A stretch of DNA of 64,000 bases from Promethearchaeota archaeon (lineage in GTDB: Archaea > Asgardarchaeota > Lokiarchaeia > Helarchaeales > RDOG01). The stretch lies in contig RDOG01000010.1 of the NCBI GenBank assembly GCA_011365055.1, forward strand, positions 1-64,000, read 5' to 3'. The position numbers and the translations under genes are program-made. A model generated the notes under the pieces. The model made no database searches, was not told where the DNA came from, and saw only the letters and a program-made list of their open reading frames with translations. Positions within the stretch are counted from its first letter, which is position 1. The number at the start of each line of letters is the position of its first letter. This document shows, in pieces, positions 18,026 to 26,430 of the stretch.

Positions 18026-18835
18026 ATGATAAAAATCTGTATTTGTGGTGCAGATGGAAATATGGGGGGCCTCGTTGCTAAAAAAGTGATCGAAGATCCT
18101 GATTTAGAATTAGTTGCTGCTATAACAATGTCAAGTTCTCCAAATCTTGGGAAGGATATTGGTACCGTTGTAAGTCAAGGGCCAATTGGTGTTATATTAC
18201 GAAGTAGTGATGAGTTAGATGATATTTTATTAACGCCTATTGATTTTTTTATTGATTTTACTATTGCAAAAGCGGTAGAACAAAATATTTCCAAGGTATT
18301 GGATAGAAACATCAATTGCATAATAGGAACGACTGGAATGAGTCAGGATTTTAAAAAAGAATTTGAAAAGATAATTAAAGAAAAAAATCTTTCTGGTATG
18401 ATTTCTCCAAACATGTCAATTGGAGTAAATATATTTTTTCAAACCGTTAGAAATTTAGCACGGATCTTGAAAGATTATGATATTGAAATTATTGAAAAAC
18501 ATCATCATAGGAAACGGGATAGCCCAAGTGGAACTGCTGCAAAGACGGCGGCTATAATTGCTGAAGCACTAGGAAAAGATCTTAAAAAAGTTGGAAAATA
18601 TGGTCGCGTTGGGGATTCTCCAAGAAAGATTGGAAGCGAAGAAATTGGAATACATGCCGTTAGGGCAGGAGACATTGTTGGTGATCACACAGTACTTTTT
18701 GCTGGCCCTGGTGAGAGAATTGAAATAACTCACATGGCTCATAGTCGAGAATGTCTTGCAAATGGTACGATCCAAGCAATTAAATTTATGTATGATAAAG
18801 GTCCTGGAATTTGGAATATGGAGGATTTGATCTAA
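18026..18835 (+). CDS. dapB: 4-hydroxy-tetrahydrodipicolinate reductase
   Basis: A 269-residue protein with N-terminal Rossmann loop G-A-D-G-N-M-G-G (residues 8-15), F-I-D-F-T near 75, and the substrate signature E-K-H-H-H-R-K-R-D-S-P-S-G-T-A near 155-170 with catalytic His and Lys. The C-terminal R-A-G-D-I-V-G-D-H-T-V-L-F motif is also typical. It reduces the DapA product with NAD(P)H. It lies between dapA and lysA in one transcription unit, with AAGGG before the ATG. The assignment is secure. Confidence 0.95.
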   Translation: MIKICICGADGNMGGLVAKKVIEDPDLELVAAITMSSSPNLGKDIGTVVSQGPIGVILRSSDELDDILLTPIDFFIDFTIAKAVEQNISKVLDRNINCIIGTTGMSQDFKKEFEKIIKEKNLSGMISPNMSIGVNIFFQTVRNLARILKDYDIEIIEKHHHRKRDSPSGTAAKTAAIIAEALGKDLKKVGKYGRVGDSPRKIGSEEIGIHAVRAGDIVGDHTVLFAGPGERIEITHMAHSRECLANGTIQAIKFMYDKGPGIWNMEDLI

Positions 18836-18857
18836 TTTCTTTGAAGTGATAATAAAA

Positions 18858-20165
18858 ATGGAATCTGATTTTTTAAAACGTAAAAATATGGATGCTGTAA
18901 ATGGGAATTTGACAATAGGTGGATGTAATACAATCGATCTTGCGCGAGAATTTAAGACTCCCCTTTACGTAATTAATGAAGAAACAATAAGAGAAAGATA
19001 TAAAGCATTAGAAACCGTTCTAAAAAAGAATTATAGTAAATTTAGAATACATTATGCAACGAAAGCGAATGATAATATCAACGTGTTAAGAATTTTAAAA
19101 GATTTAGGTTCATATATTGACGCAGTATCGCCTGGGGAGATATTTTTAGCATTAAAAGCAGGTTTTGAACCAGAAAAAATTCTATTTACAGGTAATAATT
19201 ATTCTAATGACGATTTACATTTTGCATTAGAAAAAAATATTATGATTAATTTAGATGCAAGAACACAAATTGACCGTCTAGTCAGATTATTGGATGCCTA
19301 TGACTCAATATCAAATAAGCGTCCTTTACTTTCCTTTAGAATCAACCCAGAATTTGGTGGTGGACACCATCAGCACACAATTACTGCAGGTCCTGACGTT
19401 AAATTCGGTATTCTAGAACCTTTCGTAATAGAAGCATATGAAAAAGCAAAAAGAAATGGTTTCACAGAATTTGGAATTCATACTCATATTGGATCTGGGA
19501 TTTTAGATATCGAGACCTTTGAGATTGCTACAGATAAATATTTAAATATTATAGAAAAACTCATAAAGGAATTAGGCATCAAGTTGGAATTCATTGATTT
19601 TGGTGGCGGAATTGGCATTCCATATAAACCTGAAGATAAACCTCTTGATTTAGAAGAATACGCTGCAAAAATTATAACCAAATTCAAAGATAAAATAAAA
19701 GACCTTAATTTAGGTGAACCTTATTTTTGCATTGAACCAGGTCGATATATAGTTGCAGAATCTACAATTCTTTTAACAGAAGTTAACACTATTAAACATT
19801 CGAGAAATAAAATCTTTGTTGGTGTTAATGCTGGGTTTAATGATTTAATAAGACCAACTATGTATGGTAGCTATCATCACGTTGTAGTTGCTAATAAAAT
19901 GGATCAAAAACCTGAAGAAATTTATCAAATTGCAGGTAACTTATGTGAAACTGGAGATATTTTAGCAAAAGATAGAAAATTACCTAAATTAGAGGAAAAG
20001 GATTTGATTGCGATCTTAGACGCTGGTGCATATGGGTATACAATGAGTTCAAATTATAATTGTAGACTACGTCCAGCAGAGATTTTGGTACATAAAGGGC
20101 AGTCTAAGTTAATTAGAAAGAGAGATTCTCTTGAAGATTTGTTAAAAGGGCAAATTATTAACTAA
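18858..20165 (+). CDS. lysA: Diaminopimelate decarboxylase
   Basis: A 435-residue fold-type III PLP enzyme. The PLP lysine is in Y-A-T-K-A-N-D near 65, then H-I-G-S-G near 210, G-G-G-I-G-I-P near 250, E-P-G-R-Y-I-V-A-E near 295, and the catalytic Cys in C-E-T-G-D-I-L-A near 358 (residue numbers approximate). It decarboxylates meso-DAP to lysine. DapL makes LL-DAP, so an epimerase (DapF) must be encoded elsewhere. A GTG at 18846 could extend the protein by four residues, but AAGTGAT at that point looks like the ribosome site for the ATG at 18858. Confidence 0.93.
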   Translation: MESDFLKRKNMDAVNGNLTIGGCNTIDLAREFKTPLYVINEETIRERYKALETVLKKNYSKFRIHYATKANDNINVLRILKDLGSYIDAVSPGEIFLALKAGFEPEKILFTGNNYSNDDLHFALEKNIMINLDARTQIDRLVRLLDAYDSISNKRPLLSFRINPEFGGGHHQHTITAGPDVKFGILEPFVIEAYEKAKRNGFTEFGIHTHIGSGILDIETFEIATDKYLNIIEKLIKELGIKLEFIDFGGGIGIPYKPEDKPLDLEEYAAKIITKFKDKIKDLNLGEPYFCIEPGRYIVAESTILLTEVNTIKHSRNKIFVGVNAGFNDLIRPTMYGSYHHVVVANKMDQKPEEIYQIAGNLCETGDILAKDRKLPKLEEKDLIAILDAGAYGYTMSSNYNCRLRPAEILVHKGQSKLIRKRDSLEDLLKGQIIN

Positions 20166-20268
20166 TCCTCGTAATCTCTTTATCTTTTATTTTTTTTAAT
20201 ATGAGAAAGTAGATCAATTTATAATGTAAGATCACTAATTTTGATTAGTGTGAAATTGGTGGATAAAT

Positions 20269-21150
20269 TTGGAAGATGAAATACAAAAAAAGAATGATGA
20301 AATTGTTAAATTAAAGAAGATTATTGAAGAACTAAAAGAAGATAATGAAAATTTACGTAATCTTGCTGATGGGAAGGAAGATTTAACTAAAGATGTTGAG
20401 GATCAATTCATAGAAAAGTCAAAAAAATATGAAGAAGCAACGGCTCAAATTGAAAAAATGGAAAATGAAAAGAAACAACTCATGGTTGATTATCAACGAT
20501 TAGAAAAGAAAATGAAAGGCCAAGAAGAAGATTTTTTAAAAGACAAAAAAGGAATTGAAGCAAAATTTCAAAAACAAACAGAAATGATAAAAGAAAAAGA
20601 TAAAGAAATTTTAGAATTAAAGGCAAATATTGAGAAATTAGAAGGTACTATTAAAGATTTTCAACCCGTCTTAACTGAAGCTGAAACTTATAGAAAAAAA
20701 TTGGAAGATTCCAAAACGGAAATGACTTCGAAAGAGGGAATCTTAAAGCATGCTGAAGAGGAAGTCCAAGGTTTGAGATTTATGCTTCAACAACATAAAG
20801 AGAATTACGAACGGGAAATAAACAGCTTAAAAGCTATTCACGCTAAAGAAATAGAAGATTTAAAGGAAAAATATTCAAAACAAATAGATAATATTAAGAA
20901 AGCTAGTGAAATTCCTTCATATTATCTTAAATACGTTAACAAAACCTTTTCTAGAGCCTTTCAAAAACCCGAAGGAATATACATGCTGTTAGATGAGAGG
21001 AATGGTAAATGGATATTAGATCTTACGAAAGAATCGAATAATATTGAAAAAAGAACCGCTGAACGCCAAGCACGAGCAATTATAACTGCTGGATGGAATG
21101 AAGGCGGTAAAAGACTTGGAGTCAAATATGATTTAGAAATTAAGGAATAA
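20269..21150 (+). CDS. Coiled-coil protein with conserved C-terminal domain
   Basis: A 293-residue protein starting at TTG. Residues 1 to about 205 form one long coiled coil rich in E and K with heptad leucines. Residues about 212-293 (P-S-Y-Y-L-K-Y-V-N-K-T-F, G-I-Y-M-L-L-D-E-R-N-G-K-W-I-L-D-L, E-R-Q-A-R-A-I-I-T-A-G-W) form a compact alpha/beta domain that I do not recognise. It follows the lysine operon by about 100 bases and is convergent with the PLP-enzyme gene. A structural or tethering role is a guess from the architecture. Confidence 0.5.
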   Translation: MEDEIQKKNDEIVKLKKIIEELKEDNENLRNLADGKEDLTKDVEDQFIEKSKKYEEATAQIEKMENEKKQLMVDYQRLEKKMKGQEEDFLKDKKGIEAKFQKQTEMIKEKDKEILELKANIEKLEGTIKDFQPVLTEAETYRKKLEDSKTEMTSKEGILKHAEEEVQGLRFMLQQHKENYEREINSLKAIHAKEIEDLKEKYSKQIDNIKKASEIPSYYLKYVNKTFSRAFQKPEGIYMLLDERNGKWILDLTKESNNIEKRTAERQARAIITAGWNEGGKRLGVKYDLEIKE

Positions 21151-21158
21151 TTTTTTTA

Positions 21159-22241
21159 TTATTTTTCATAAATTTCATGTAATTTTTTTGGTAGATCCTT
21201 ATAATTTACCTTATCCTCAACATCTGGAAGTTCTACAGAATTATAGGTGTTCCAGAATAAAATTTTATCATCCGGATGAGTTTTAACGTGATCAAGTAAA
21301 GCTGCAAATGTTTTTCCAGTATAAGTAGTATCTAATTGGATATTTTCTGTTTCTTTTACAATATTTATTGCATTTAGACCTGCATCTGTCACCTTGCCAT
21401 ATTTTCCCCCAAAATAATTTGTATTAACTTCAAAATTCGGATTATACTTGAAATTTTTCATCTTAGTAACATGTTTTTTCACAAATTTTACCGCTTCATT
21501 TACAATTCTTTTAACTAATCTTTCACAAGAAAATAGAGCATTTATATATGTAATAGAAGGAACAACAGTCACGGCTATTATCTTGGTCTTTAAATCTAAT
21601 AATCTCAAACCTGCTTCTAAACCTGCAATAGTTCCAGTTGTACCAGCAGTAACGAATAATAAATCAGGTTCTACTAAATCTCCTGCTTCAATTTGTTCTT
21701 TTAACTCGCATGCAGCGTTTATATGTCCCCATGTACTTTCTGAAGTTGTACCTCCAGCGAAAAGGAAATAAGTATCTTTACGTGTTAATCGTTGTTTTGT
21801 AAAATAGGAGAGGACCGAAAGAACTTCAGATTTATTATAGACTATTTCAGCACCATAATAGCGATATAATAATAGCTTTTTTTTCACATCATCTGTAACT
21901 GGTTGATGAAAGAGAACCAAAATTGGTTTTAAATTAAATTGTTGACAAAATATTGCAGTTGCGAGGCAGTGGTTTGAGCCGATCCCTCCCATCGTCATTA
22001 TTTTACTTTTACCCTTTTTTAAGCAATCAGCATAAATAAATTCTAACTTCCTGGGTTTATTGCCTCCATATATTTCCGTAGTTTTATCATCTCTTTTAAT
22101 CCAAATATATTTGGCCCCGATTTTAGCCTCTAAATTCTCCATCTTCTGAACTGGAGTTTTTTGAATTAATTTTTCTCTTGGTAATATATCTTTTAATTCT
22201 GGAAATTCTATAAAGAGTGGAAAGTTGTCATCATCAATCAA
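21159..22241 (-). CDS. ACC deaminase/D-cysteine desulfhydrase-family PLP enzyme
   Basis: A 360-residue fold-type II PLP protein. Signature elements are K-R-D-D-K-T-T-E-I-Y-G-G-N-K-P-R-K-L-E with the PLP lysine in G-G-N-K near residue 61, G-G-I-G-S-N-H (about 85) and G-T-T-G-T-I-A-G-L near 200. These are diagnostic of the 1-aminocyclopropane-1-carboxylate deaminase/D-cysteine desulfhydrase family. The choice between the two activities cannot be made by eye; D-cysteine desulfhydrase-like activity is the more common assignment in archaea. The start codon is TTG, with GGAAG about eight bases upstream. Confidence 0.82.
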   Translation of the reverse strand: MIDDDNFPLFIEFPELKDILPREKLIQKTPVQKMENLEAKIGAKYIWIKRDDKTTEIYGGNKPRKLEFIYADCLKKGKSKIMTMGGIGSNHCLATAIFCQQFNLKPILVLFHQPVTDDVKKKLLLYRYYGAEIVYNKSEVLSVLSYFTKQRLTRKDTYFLFAGGTTSESTWGHINAACELKEQIEAGDLVEPDLLFVTAGTTGTIAGLEAGLRLLDLKTKIIAVTVVPSITYINALFSCERLVKRIVNEAVKFVKKHVTKMKNFKYNPNFEVNTNYFGGKYGKVTDAGLNAINIVKETENIQLDTTYTGKTFAALLDHVKTHPDDKILFWNTYNSVELPDVEDKVNYKDLPKKLHEIYEK

Positions 22242-22334
22242 AAAAAATCTTCCTTTACGAAATAATTATAAGATTCTACTCTTTTTTAGTCTTAAGTGAT
22301 TTAAAAGAATTTTCTAAAATCGGATCGTGATATT

Positions 22335-22547
22335 TTGGGACGTGTAGATAAGAAAGTAACGTGTTCGGTAGAGAAATGCCAAAAAGAAGCCGAACGATCA
22401 ATAAACCTCCAACTTGTAAATAAATCTGGTTTAAAATTAAAAAAAACAAAGTTAAATAAAGCATATTTGTGCAAAGAACACTATAAAGAATATAAAAAAA
22501 AGTCCAAACAAGATAGAGACGTTCAAAAGTGGCGTTGGAACTCTTAA
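22335..22547 (+). CDS. Small basic zinc-finger-like protein (70 aa)
   Basis: A TTG-started 70-residue, very basic protein. It carries C-S-V-E-K-C (residues 10-15) and C-K-E-H (about 47-50), a possible C2CH zinc site, in a Lys-rich background ending in W-R-W. This is typical of small archaeal nucleic-acid-binding proteins. The start of the divergent PLP-enzyme gene lies 94 bases away. The function is unknown. Confidence 0.6.
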   Translation: MGRVDKKVTCSVEKCQKEAERSINLQLVNKSGLKLKKTKLNKAYLCKEHYKEYKKKSKQDRDVQKWRWNS

Positions 22548-22576
22548 TTAATCACCAATTTTTAAAAAATTCTTTT

Positions 22577-23779
22577 TTAGATACGCCAAGGATTGCTTTG
22601 TATTAGAGTCAAATTATCAATTTTTGCTCCATATTCATTTATGGCAGTCATATTCAATTGTAATCCGTCTATCTGAACTTGACAAAAATGATAAGAAACA
22701 TTTCTTACCAAAGAATTTGGATGTATTGAATCTCCAAATTCATATAATGGCGCTCCGCCACCTCCTGTAATAATATAATTCGTATTATTTACTTTTAATC
22801 TTTCATAATGGTGATTATGACCACTTAAAATTAAATCAACCTTATATAACTCTAAAATGGGTATGATTTTATTAATAATTTCAGTATTATTGCCTCTATA
22901 ACTTCCAAATGCCGGTACATGCCAAGTTGCTATGATCCAGTTAATATTTTGACTTTCATTTGCGATTTCAAGATTTTCAACTAACCAATCTATTTGTTCT
23001 TGAGATATATTTTCATAATTTAATCGTGTACCTACTTCTAAATCTAAAGATATAAAAAAAACATTACTAAAAGTATACGTGTAATAGAATTCTTTATGAG
23101 GAAAATAAAAATATTCTTCATATTTTACTCCTTTATCTCCAGTAGTTTCGTGGTTTCCTACACTCACCATGTAAGGATGATTACTTGCATAATTATTCCT
23201 ATTAATTACTGAAAAGAAATTGTCCCAATCACTTGAATTTTCTGGATGATAAACAATATCACCTAAATTTAAGATAAAATGAGGATTAATTCTAATAATT
23301 TGTTCCATTACCCGATTATGGGCACTTATTCCATAAATATCAGGTCTTGTATCTCCAATTATCGAGAAATTGAATTTATTCACGGATGAATTTGGTGCTG
23401 TAATAAAGGTGTAATCAATATTCATATAATTTGTCTTAAAAGTTGAGCTATTAATTGTATAGTGATATAATGTATTTGGTTCCAAATAGCTGAAGTTAAA
23501 TTGATGAATTTGTGTTAATTGAGAATCCTCTTGAAAAAAATCATCATATTTGTTGTCTTTTCCCAAATAAACGGAAGCTAAACAAGGTTCAGATGTGTAA
23601 AAAGATAGACCTATGCAAGTTGAGGCATTTGTTCCTGTAATAGATAAATATAATTTAGAATCTGGTTGAGAATAATTAGTTGGTGGATTGAAAGTTAGAA
23701 TGTATAATGGTATAAATATCAAACTCAAAATCACTACTGCTAGCAGTATGAATAATATAAATTTTAAGATTTTTTTCAT
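22577..23779 (-). CDS. Extracytoplasmic metallophosphoesterase (purple-acid-phosphatase-like)
   Basis: A 400-residue protein with an N-terminal signal anchor (K-K-I-L-K-F then a hydrophobic stretch at 8-30). A fibronectin-like N-terminal domain at about 40-130 is as in purple acid phosphatases. The calcineurin-like phosphoesterase domain shows I-G-D-T-R-P-D (about 142), L-G-D-I-V-Y-H (about 172), V-G-N-H-E-T-T (about 206), T-W-H-V-P (about 285) and L-S-G-H-N-H-H-Y (about 318), which supply the two-metal ligands. It probably hydrolyses phosphate esters at the cell surface; the substrate is unknown. Many N-x-S/T sites are present, as expected for an exported archaeal protein. Confidence 0.85.
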   Translation of the reverse strand: MKKILKFILFILLAVVILSLIFIPLYILTFNPPTNYSQPDSKLYLSITGTNASTCIGLSFYTSEPCLASVYLGKDNKYDDFFQEDSQLTQIHQFNFSYLEPNTLYHYTINSSTFKTNYMNIDYTFITAPNSSVNKFNFSIIGDTRPDIYGISAHNRVMEQIIRINPHFILNLGDIVYHPENSSDWDNFFSVINRNNYASNHPYMVSVGNHETTGDKGVKYEEYFYFPHKEFYYTYTFSNVFFISLDLEVGTRLNYENISQEQIDWLVENLEIANESQNINWIIATWHVPAFGSYRGNNTEIINKIIPILELYKVDLILSGHNHHYERLKVNNTNYIITGGGGAPLYEFGDSIHPNSLVRNVSYHFCQVQIDGLQLNMTAINEYGAKIDNLTLIQSNPWRI

Positions 23780-23924
23780 TTTATTCAGGATTATGTATTG
23801 TTTAATTTTTTTAATAATTACTAAGTACTATTTATTTTATTTTACAGAAGATCCTAAATAAGCTTAAGAAGTAATAAGATTTTTACGTTTTAATTTTTCA
23901 TACAAAACTTAAAGGTGATTTTGT

Positions 23925-24239
23925 GTGGAGTTCAAGATTGATGAAAAAGCTAAAATGCTTCTTAGAAAGGAACTGAGGAGTAATGAAATTAATAAAAAAG
24001 CACTCTACATCTTATGCGAAGAGCGACGAAATTGATGTGTTGGTTATGGTGAATGGATATCAATAACCCTTAATGATCTCAAGCACGGTGATAATAATTA
24101 TAAAAAAGTTGGAGAAATAAAAGAATTTAACATTCCTGTTTATTTAGAAGAGGAAAGCTGTTTGATGCTGGGATTTCAAGATTCACTAACTATTTCCACA
24201 GAAAAAAGCTTGAATCATGAAGTATTTATAATTGAGTAG
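23925..24239 (+). CDS. HesB/IscA-like selenoprotein with in-frame UGA (Sec) codon
   Basis: A 104-codon frame from GTG 23925 (GGTGA seven bases upstream) to TAG 24237, interrupted only by one TGA at 24033-24035. Translated through it, the product reads E-F-K-I-D-E-K-A then Y-I-L-C-E-E-R-R-N-U-C-V-G-Y-G, the place where HesB/IscA proteins carry their Cys-Gly loop. The protein continues without a break to F-I-I-E. A U-C-x-G motif is known from the HesB-like selenoprotein family of prokaryotes. A kink-turn stem-loop of SECIS type starts at the stop codon. Codon composition is the same on both sides of the TGA, which argues against decay. Standard gene callers would miss or truncate it. The role is probably Fe-S or redox related. 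Confidence 0.8.
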
Positions 24240-24280
24240 AATGATGTGATGTCATAAAATTAGGGACATCATGGACTACT
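24235..24280 (+). promoter_or_regulatory. SECIS-like element (eukaryote/Lokiarchaeota type, kink-turn)
   Basis: Predicted fold by hand: helix I AGUAG/CUACU (24235-24239 with 24276-24280), a three-base bulge AAU (24240-24242), tandem sheared G-A and A-G pairs (G243-A275, A244-G274), helix II of nine pairs (24245-24253 with 24265-24273, two of them G-U), and an 11-base apical loop containing AAAA. The core AUGA...GA and the A-rich apical loop match the eukaryotic SECIS plan, which is also reported for Lokiarchaeota. The stop codon UAG forms part of helix I. Confidence 0.75.
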
Positions 24281-24292
24281 GGTTTGCAACCA

Positions 24293-24796
24293 TCATAAAA
24301 ATTTTTTAATGATCTTAAATAAAAGACCTGATTCAATTGGTTTAGTTAAAAAATAATCTGCTTGTAAAGTATCTTCATTATAATATGCCGAAAATAAAAT
24401 GAATGGAATTTTATTTAATTCTGGATTAGATTTACATTCCTTAAATAACTCCATACCATCCATGGCAGGCATTCTAACATCCGAGAGGATCAAATTAATT
24501 TCTTTTTTACTTAAAATATCTAAAGCACTAATTCCATTCGTTGCTGCTTCGACTGCATAACCACCAATTTCAAGTAATTTTTTTAACGAATCTAAAATCG
24601 TCTGTTCATCATCAACAATTAAAATGCACTTTTTTTTCTTTTCTTTATCAACTTTTTCAATTATACTTTTAATCCAATCATTAATAGTAGAAGATTCTTC
24701 TGAGATGAACTTACTTATATTAAACTTTTCTTCTCTTTTGGATGATGGAATCTCTTTCCAAATTTCATCAAATGGAGGAATTTTTTCGTTACTCAT
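24293..24796 (-). CDS. Response regulator receiver-domain protein
   Basis: A 167-residue protein. Residues about 57-167 form a CheY-like receiver: acidic pair in L-I-V-D-D-E-Q, phospho-acceptor Asp in L-I-L-S-D-V-R-M-P near 105, Ser in I-L-F-S-A and Lys in F-L-T-K-P near 153. Residues 1-55 are a short extension without a known domain. There is no output domain, so it probably acts by protein interaction. No histidine kinase is encoded nearby. It is convergent with the selenoprotein gene, ending just after the SECIS element. Confidence 0.88.
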   Translation of the reverse strand: MSNEKIPPFDEIWKEIPSSKREEKFNISKFISEESSTINDWIKSIIEKVDKEKKKKCILIVDDEQTILDSLKKLLEIGGYAVEAATNGISALDILSKKEINLILSDVRMPAMDGMELFKECKSNPELNKIPFILFSAYYNEDTLQADYFLTKPIESGLLFKIIKKFL

Positions 24797-24972
24797 TATT
24801 TTCTAACCCCAAACTAATCCGATACGAAACTCCTATACATAATAAGGCGAGCATCATATTTAAAAATTTGTAATTTTCCCTATAAATTTCCAAATTTTAT
24901 TCAAATTCCGATTGGAATAAATTTCAAATAATATTTATTAATTGGTACATTAAAGAATTGTTGAGGATAACT

Positions 24973-26424
24973 ATGCCAAATGAAAATCCTCTTGATGGAT
25001 TATATAATGAAATAAATGAGATCTTTCATGCAAAATCAGCCGCTATTTTTGGAGTAAGCCGTAAGGGTGGACTAGGAAACCTTCTTTTACAAGCATATCT
25101 TGACTCAAAATTTACAAAAATCTTTCCAATTAACCCTAAAGCTGCAAATAATAATGATAAAATTATGGGCTTAGATGTATTTCCTGATTTGAAAAGTATT
25201 GATGGAACAGTAGATTTGGTTATTTCTGCAGTTCATCCTAAATTTGTGAAAGATGTTATAATACAAAGTGGTGAAAAAGGAGTTAAAGGAGTCATTTTAT
25301 TTTCAGCAGGATTTTCAGAGAAGGACAAATCAGGTAAAGAAAAAGAAGATGAATTAGTAAGAATAGCTCAGAAATATAAATTACGATTGATTGGTCCAAA
25401 TTGCATGGGTTTGTATTGTCCTTCAACTAGACTTTCATTTTTTCCAAGTTTACCTATTGAGTCAGGATCCGTGAGTTTTATTAGTCAAAGCGGTTCAATT
25501 GCAAATTTATTGTGTTTTATTAGTGCTCAACGAGGATTATATTATCAAAAAATGGTTAGTTTTGGAAATGGATGTGATTTAGATTTTAATGATTTTCTTT
25601 ATTATTTAGGTGAAGATCCTGAAACAAAGGTCATCGCTTGTTATTTGGAAGGTGTCAAAGATCCCCAACGAACCGTTTCCTTAATGAATAACATAATAAA
25701 GAAGAAACCTATTATAATCTGGAAAGTTGGTAGAACTCCATCTGGTAAAAAGGCGGCTTCTAGCCACACAGGTTCTTTATGTGGTAGTGAAACTCTTTGG
25801 GACTCTGCTTTTAAGCAAACAGGAATCATAACAGTTAATAATATTCGAGAATTAGTTGAAACAATAGCCATATTCATTAATCCAAAAATTCCAAAAGGCA
25901 ATAAAGTAGGGATAGTATCTGGACCAGGTGGTCCCGCTGTAAATTCGGCAGATGCTTGTGATATGGTAGGTTTAAAACTAGCAGAATTTAGTGAAGATTC
26001 AAGAATGAAATTATCGAAAATTTTACCTGCTTATGGAACTTCCATTGAAAATCCCGTGGATGTGGGATTACAAACTGATGCAATATTGGAATTACGAGTT
26101 ATTGATATTATTGGAAGAGATCCAAACGTTGACATGCTTTTTATATATCTATCGATGTTACAAAGGAAACAATATAAAGAACTATTAAAATTACAAAAGG
26201 AAATAAATAAACCAATTGTTATTGTTACAACTTTTGAATTAACTGGTTCAAGTGAAACATTATCTCCCGCAATTCGAATGTTTTTCCCTCCTCTTAAACC
26301 GAAATCTGTACCTCAAGCGGTAAAAGAAATGTATTTGAATGGAATCTCCATTTTTTCTACAGAGCAAATAGCTGCAAAGGCTCTTTTTGAATTGTATAGA
26401 TATAATAAAATTAAAGAAAAGTGA
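24973..26424 (+). CDS. ADP-forming acyl-CoA synthetase alpha-type protein, copy 1
   Basis: A 483-residue protein with a CoA-binding Rossmann domain (A-A-I-F-G-V-S-R-K-G, about 22-31), R-L-I-G-P-N-C-M-G-L-Y near 138, S-F-I-S-Q-S-G-S near 172 and the catalytic His in A-S-S-H-T-G-S-L near 267. This is the alpha half of NDP-forming acetyl-CoA synthetase. The ATP-grasp beta half, usually fused or adjacent, is missing from the window. The start is the ATG at 24973 behind TTGAGG; a TTG start at 24958 is less likely. It is followed seven bases later by a paralogue, so the two may form a heteromer. The acyl substrate is unknown. Confidence 0.85.
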   Translation: MPNENPLDGLYNEINEIFHAKSAAIFGVSRKGGLGNLLLQAYLDSKFTKIFPINPKAANNNDKIMGLDVFPDLKSIDGTVDLVISAVHPKFVKDVIIQSGEKGVKGVILFSAGFSEKDKSGKEKEDELVRIAQKYKLRLIGPNCMGLYCPSTRLSFFPSLPIESGSVSFISQSGSIANLLCFISAQRGLYYQKMVSFGNGCDLDFNDFLYYLGEDPETKVIACYLEGVKDPQRTVSLMNNIIKKKPIIIWKVGRTPSGKKAASSHTGSLCGSETLWDSAFKQTGIITVNNIRELVETIAIFINPKIPKGNKVGIVSGPGGPAVNSADACDMVGLKLAEFSEDSRMKLSKILPAYGTSIENPVDVGLQTDAILELRVIDIIGRDPNVDMLFIYLSMLQRKQYKELLKLQKEINKPIVIVTTFELTGSSETLSPAIRMFFPPLKPKSVPQAVKEMYLNGISIFSTEQIAAKALFELYRYNKIKEK

Positions 26425-26430
26425 TTTGGC

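Noticed and set aside
23925..24239. Reading the HesB-like region as a simple pseudogene with one nonsense codon
   Set aside because: The frame is otherwise intact, the TGA falls at the family's Cys/Sec position, a start with ribosome site is present, and a SECIS-like kink-turn stem-loop follows. Decay would more likely add frameshifts.
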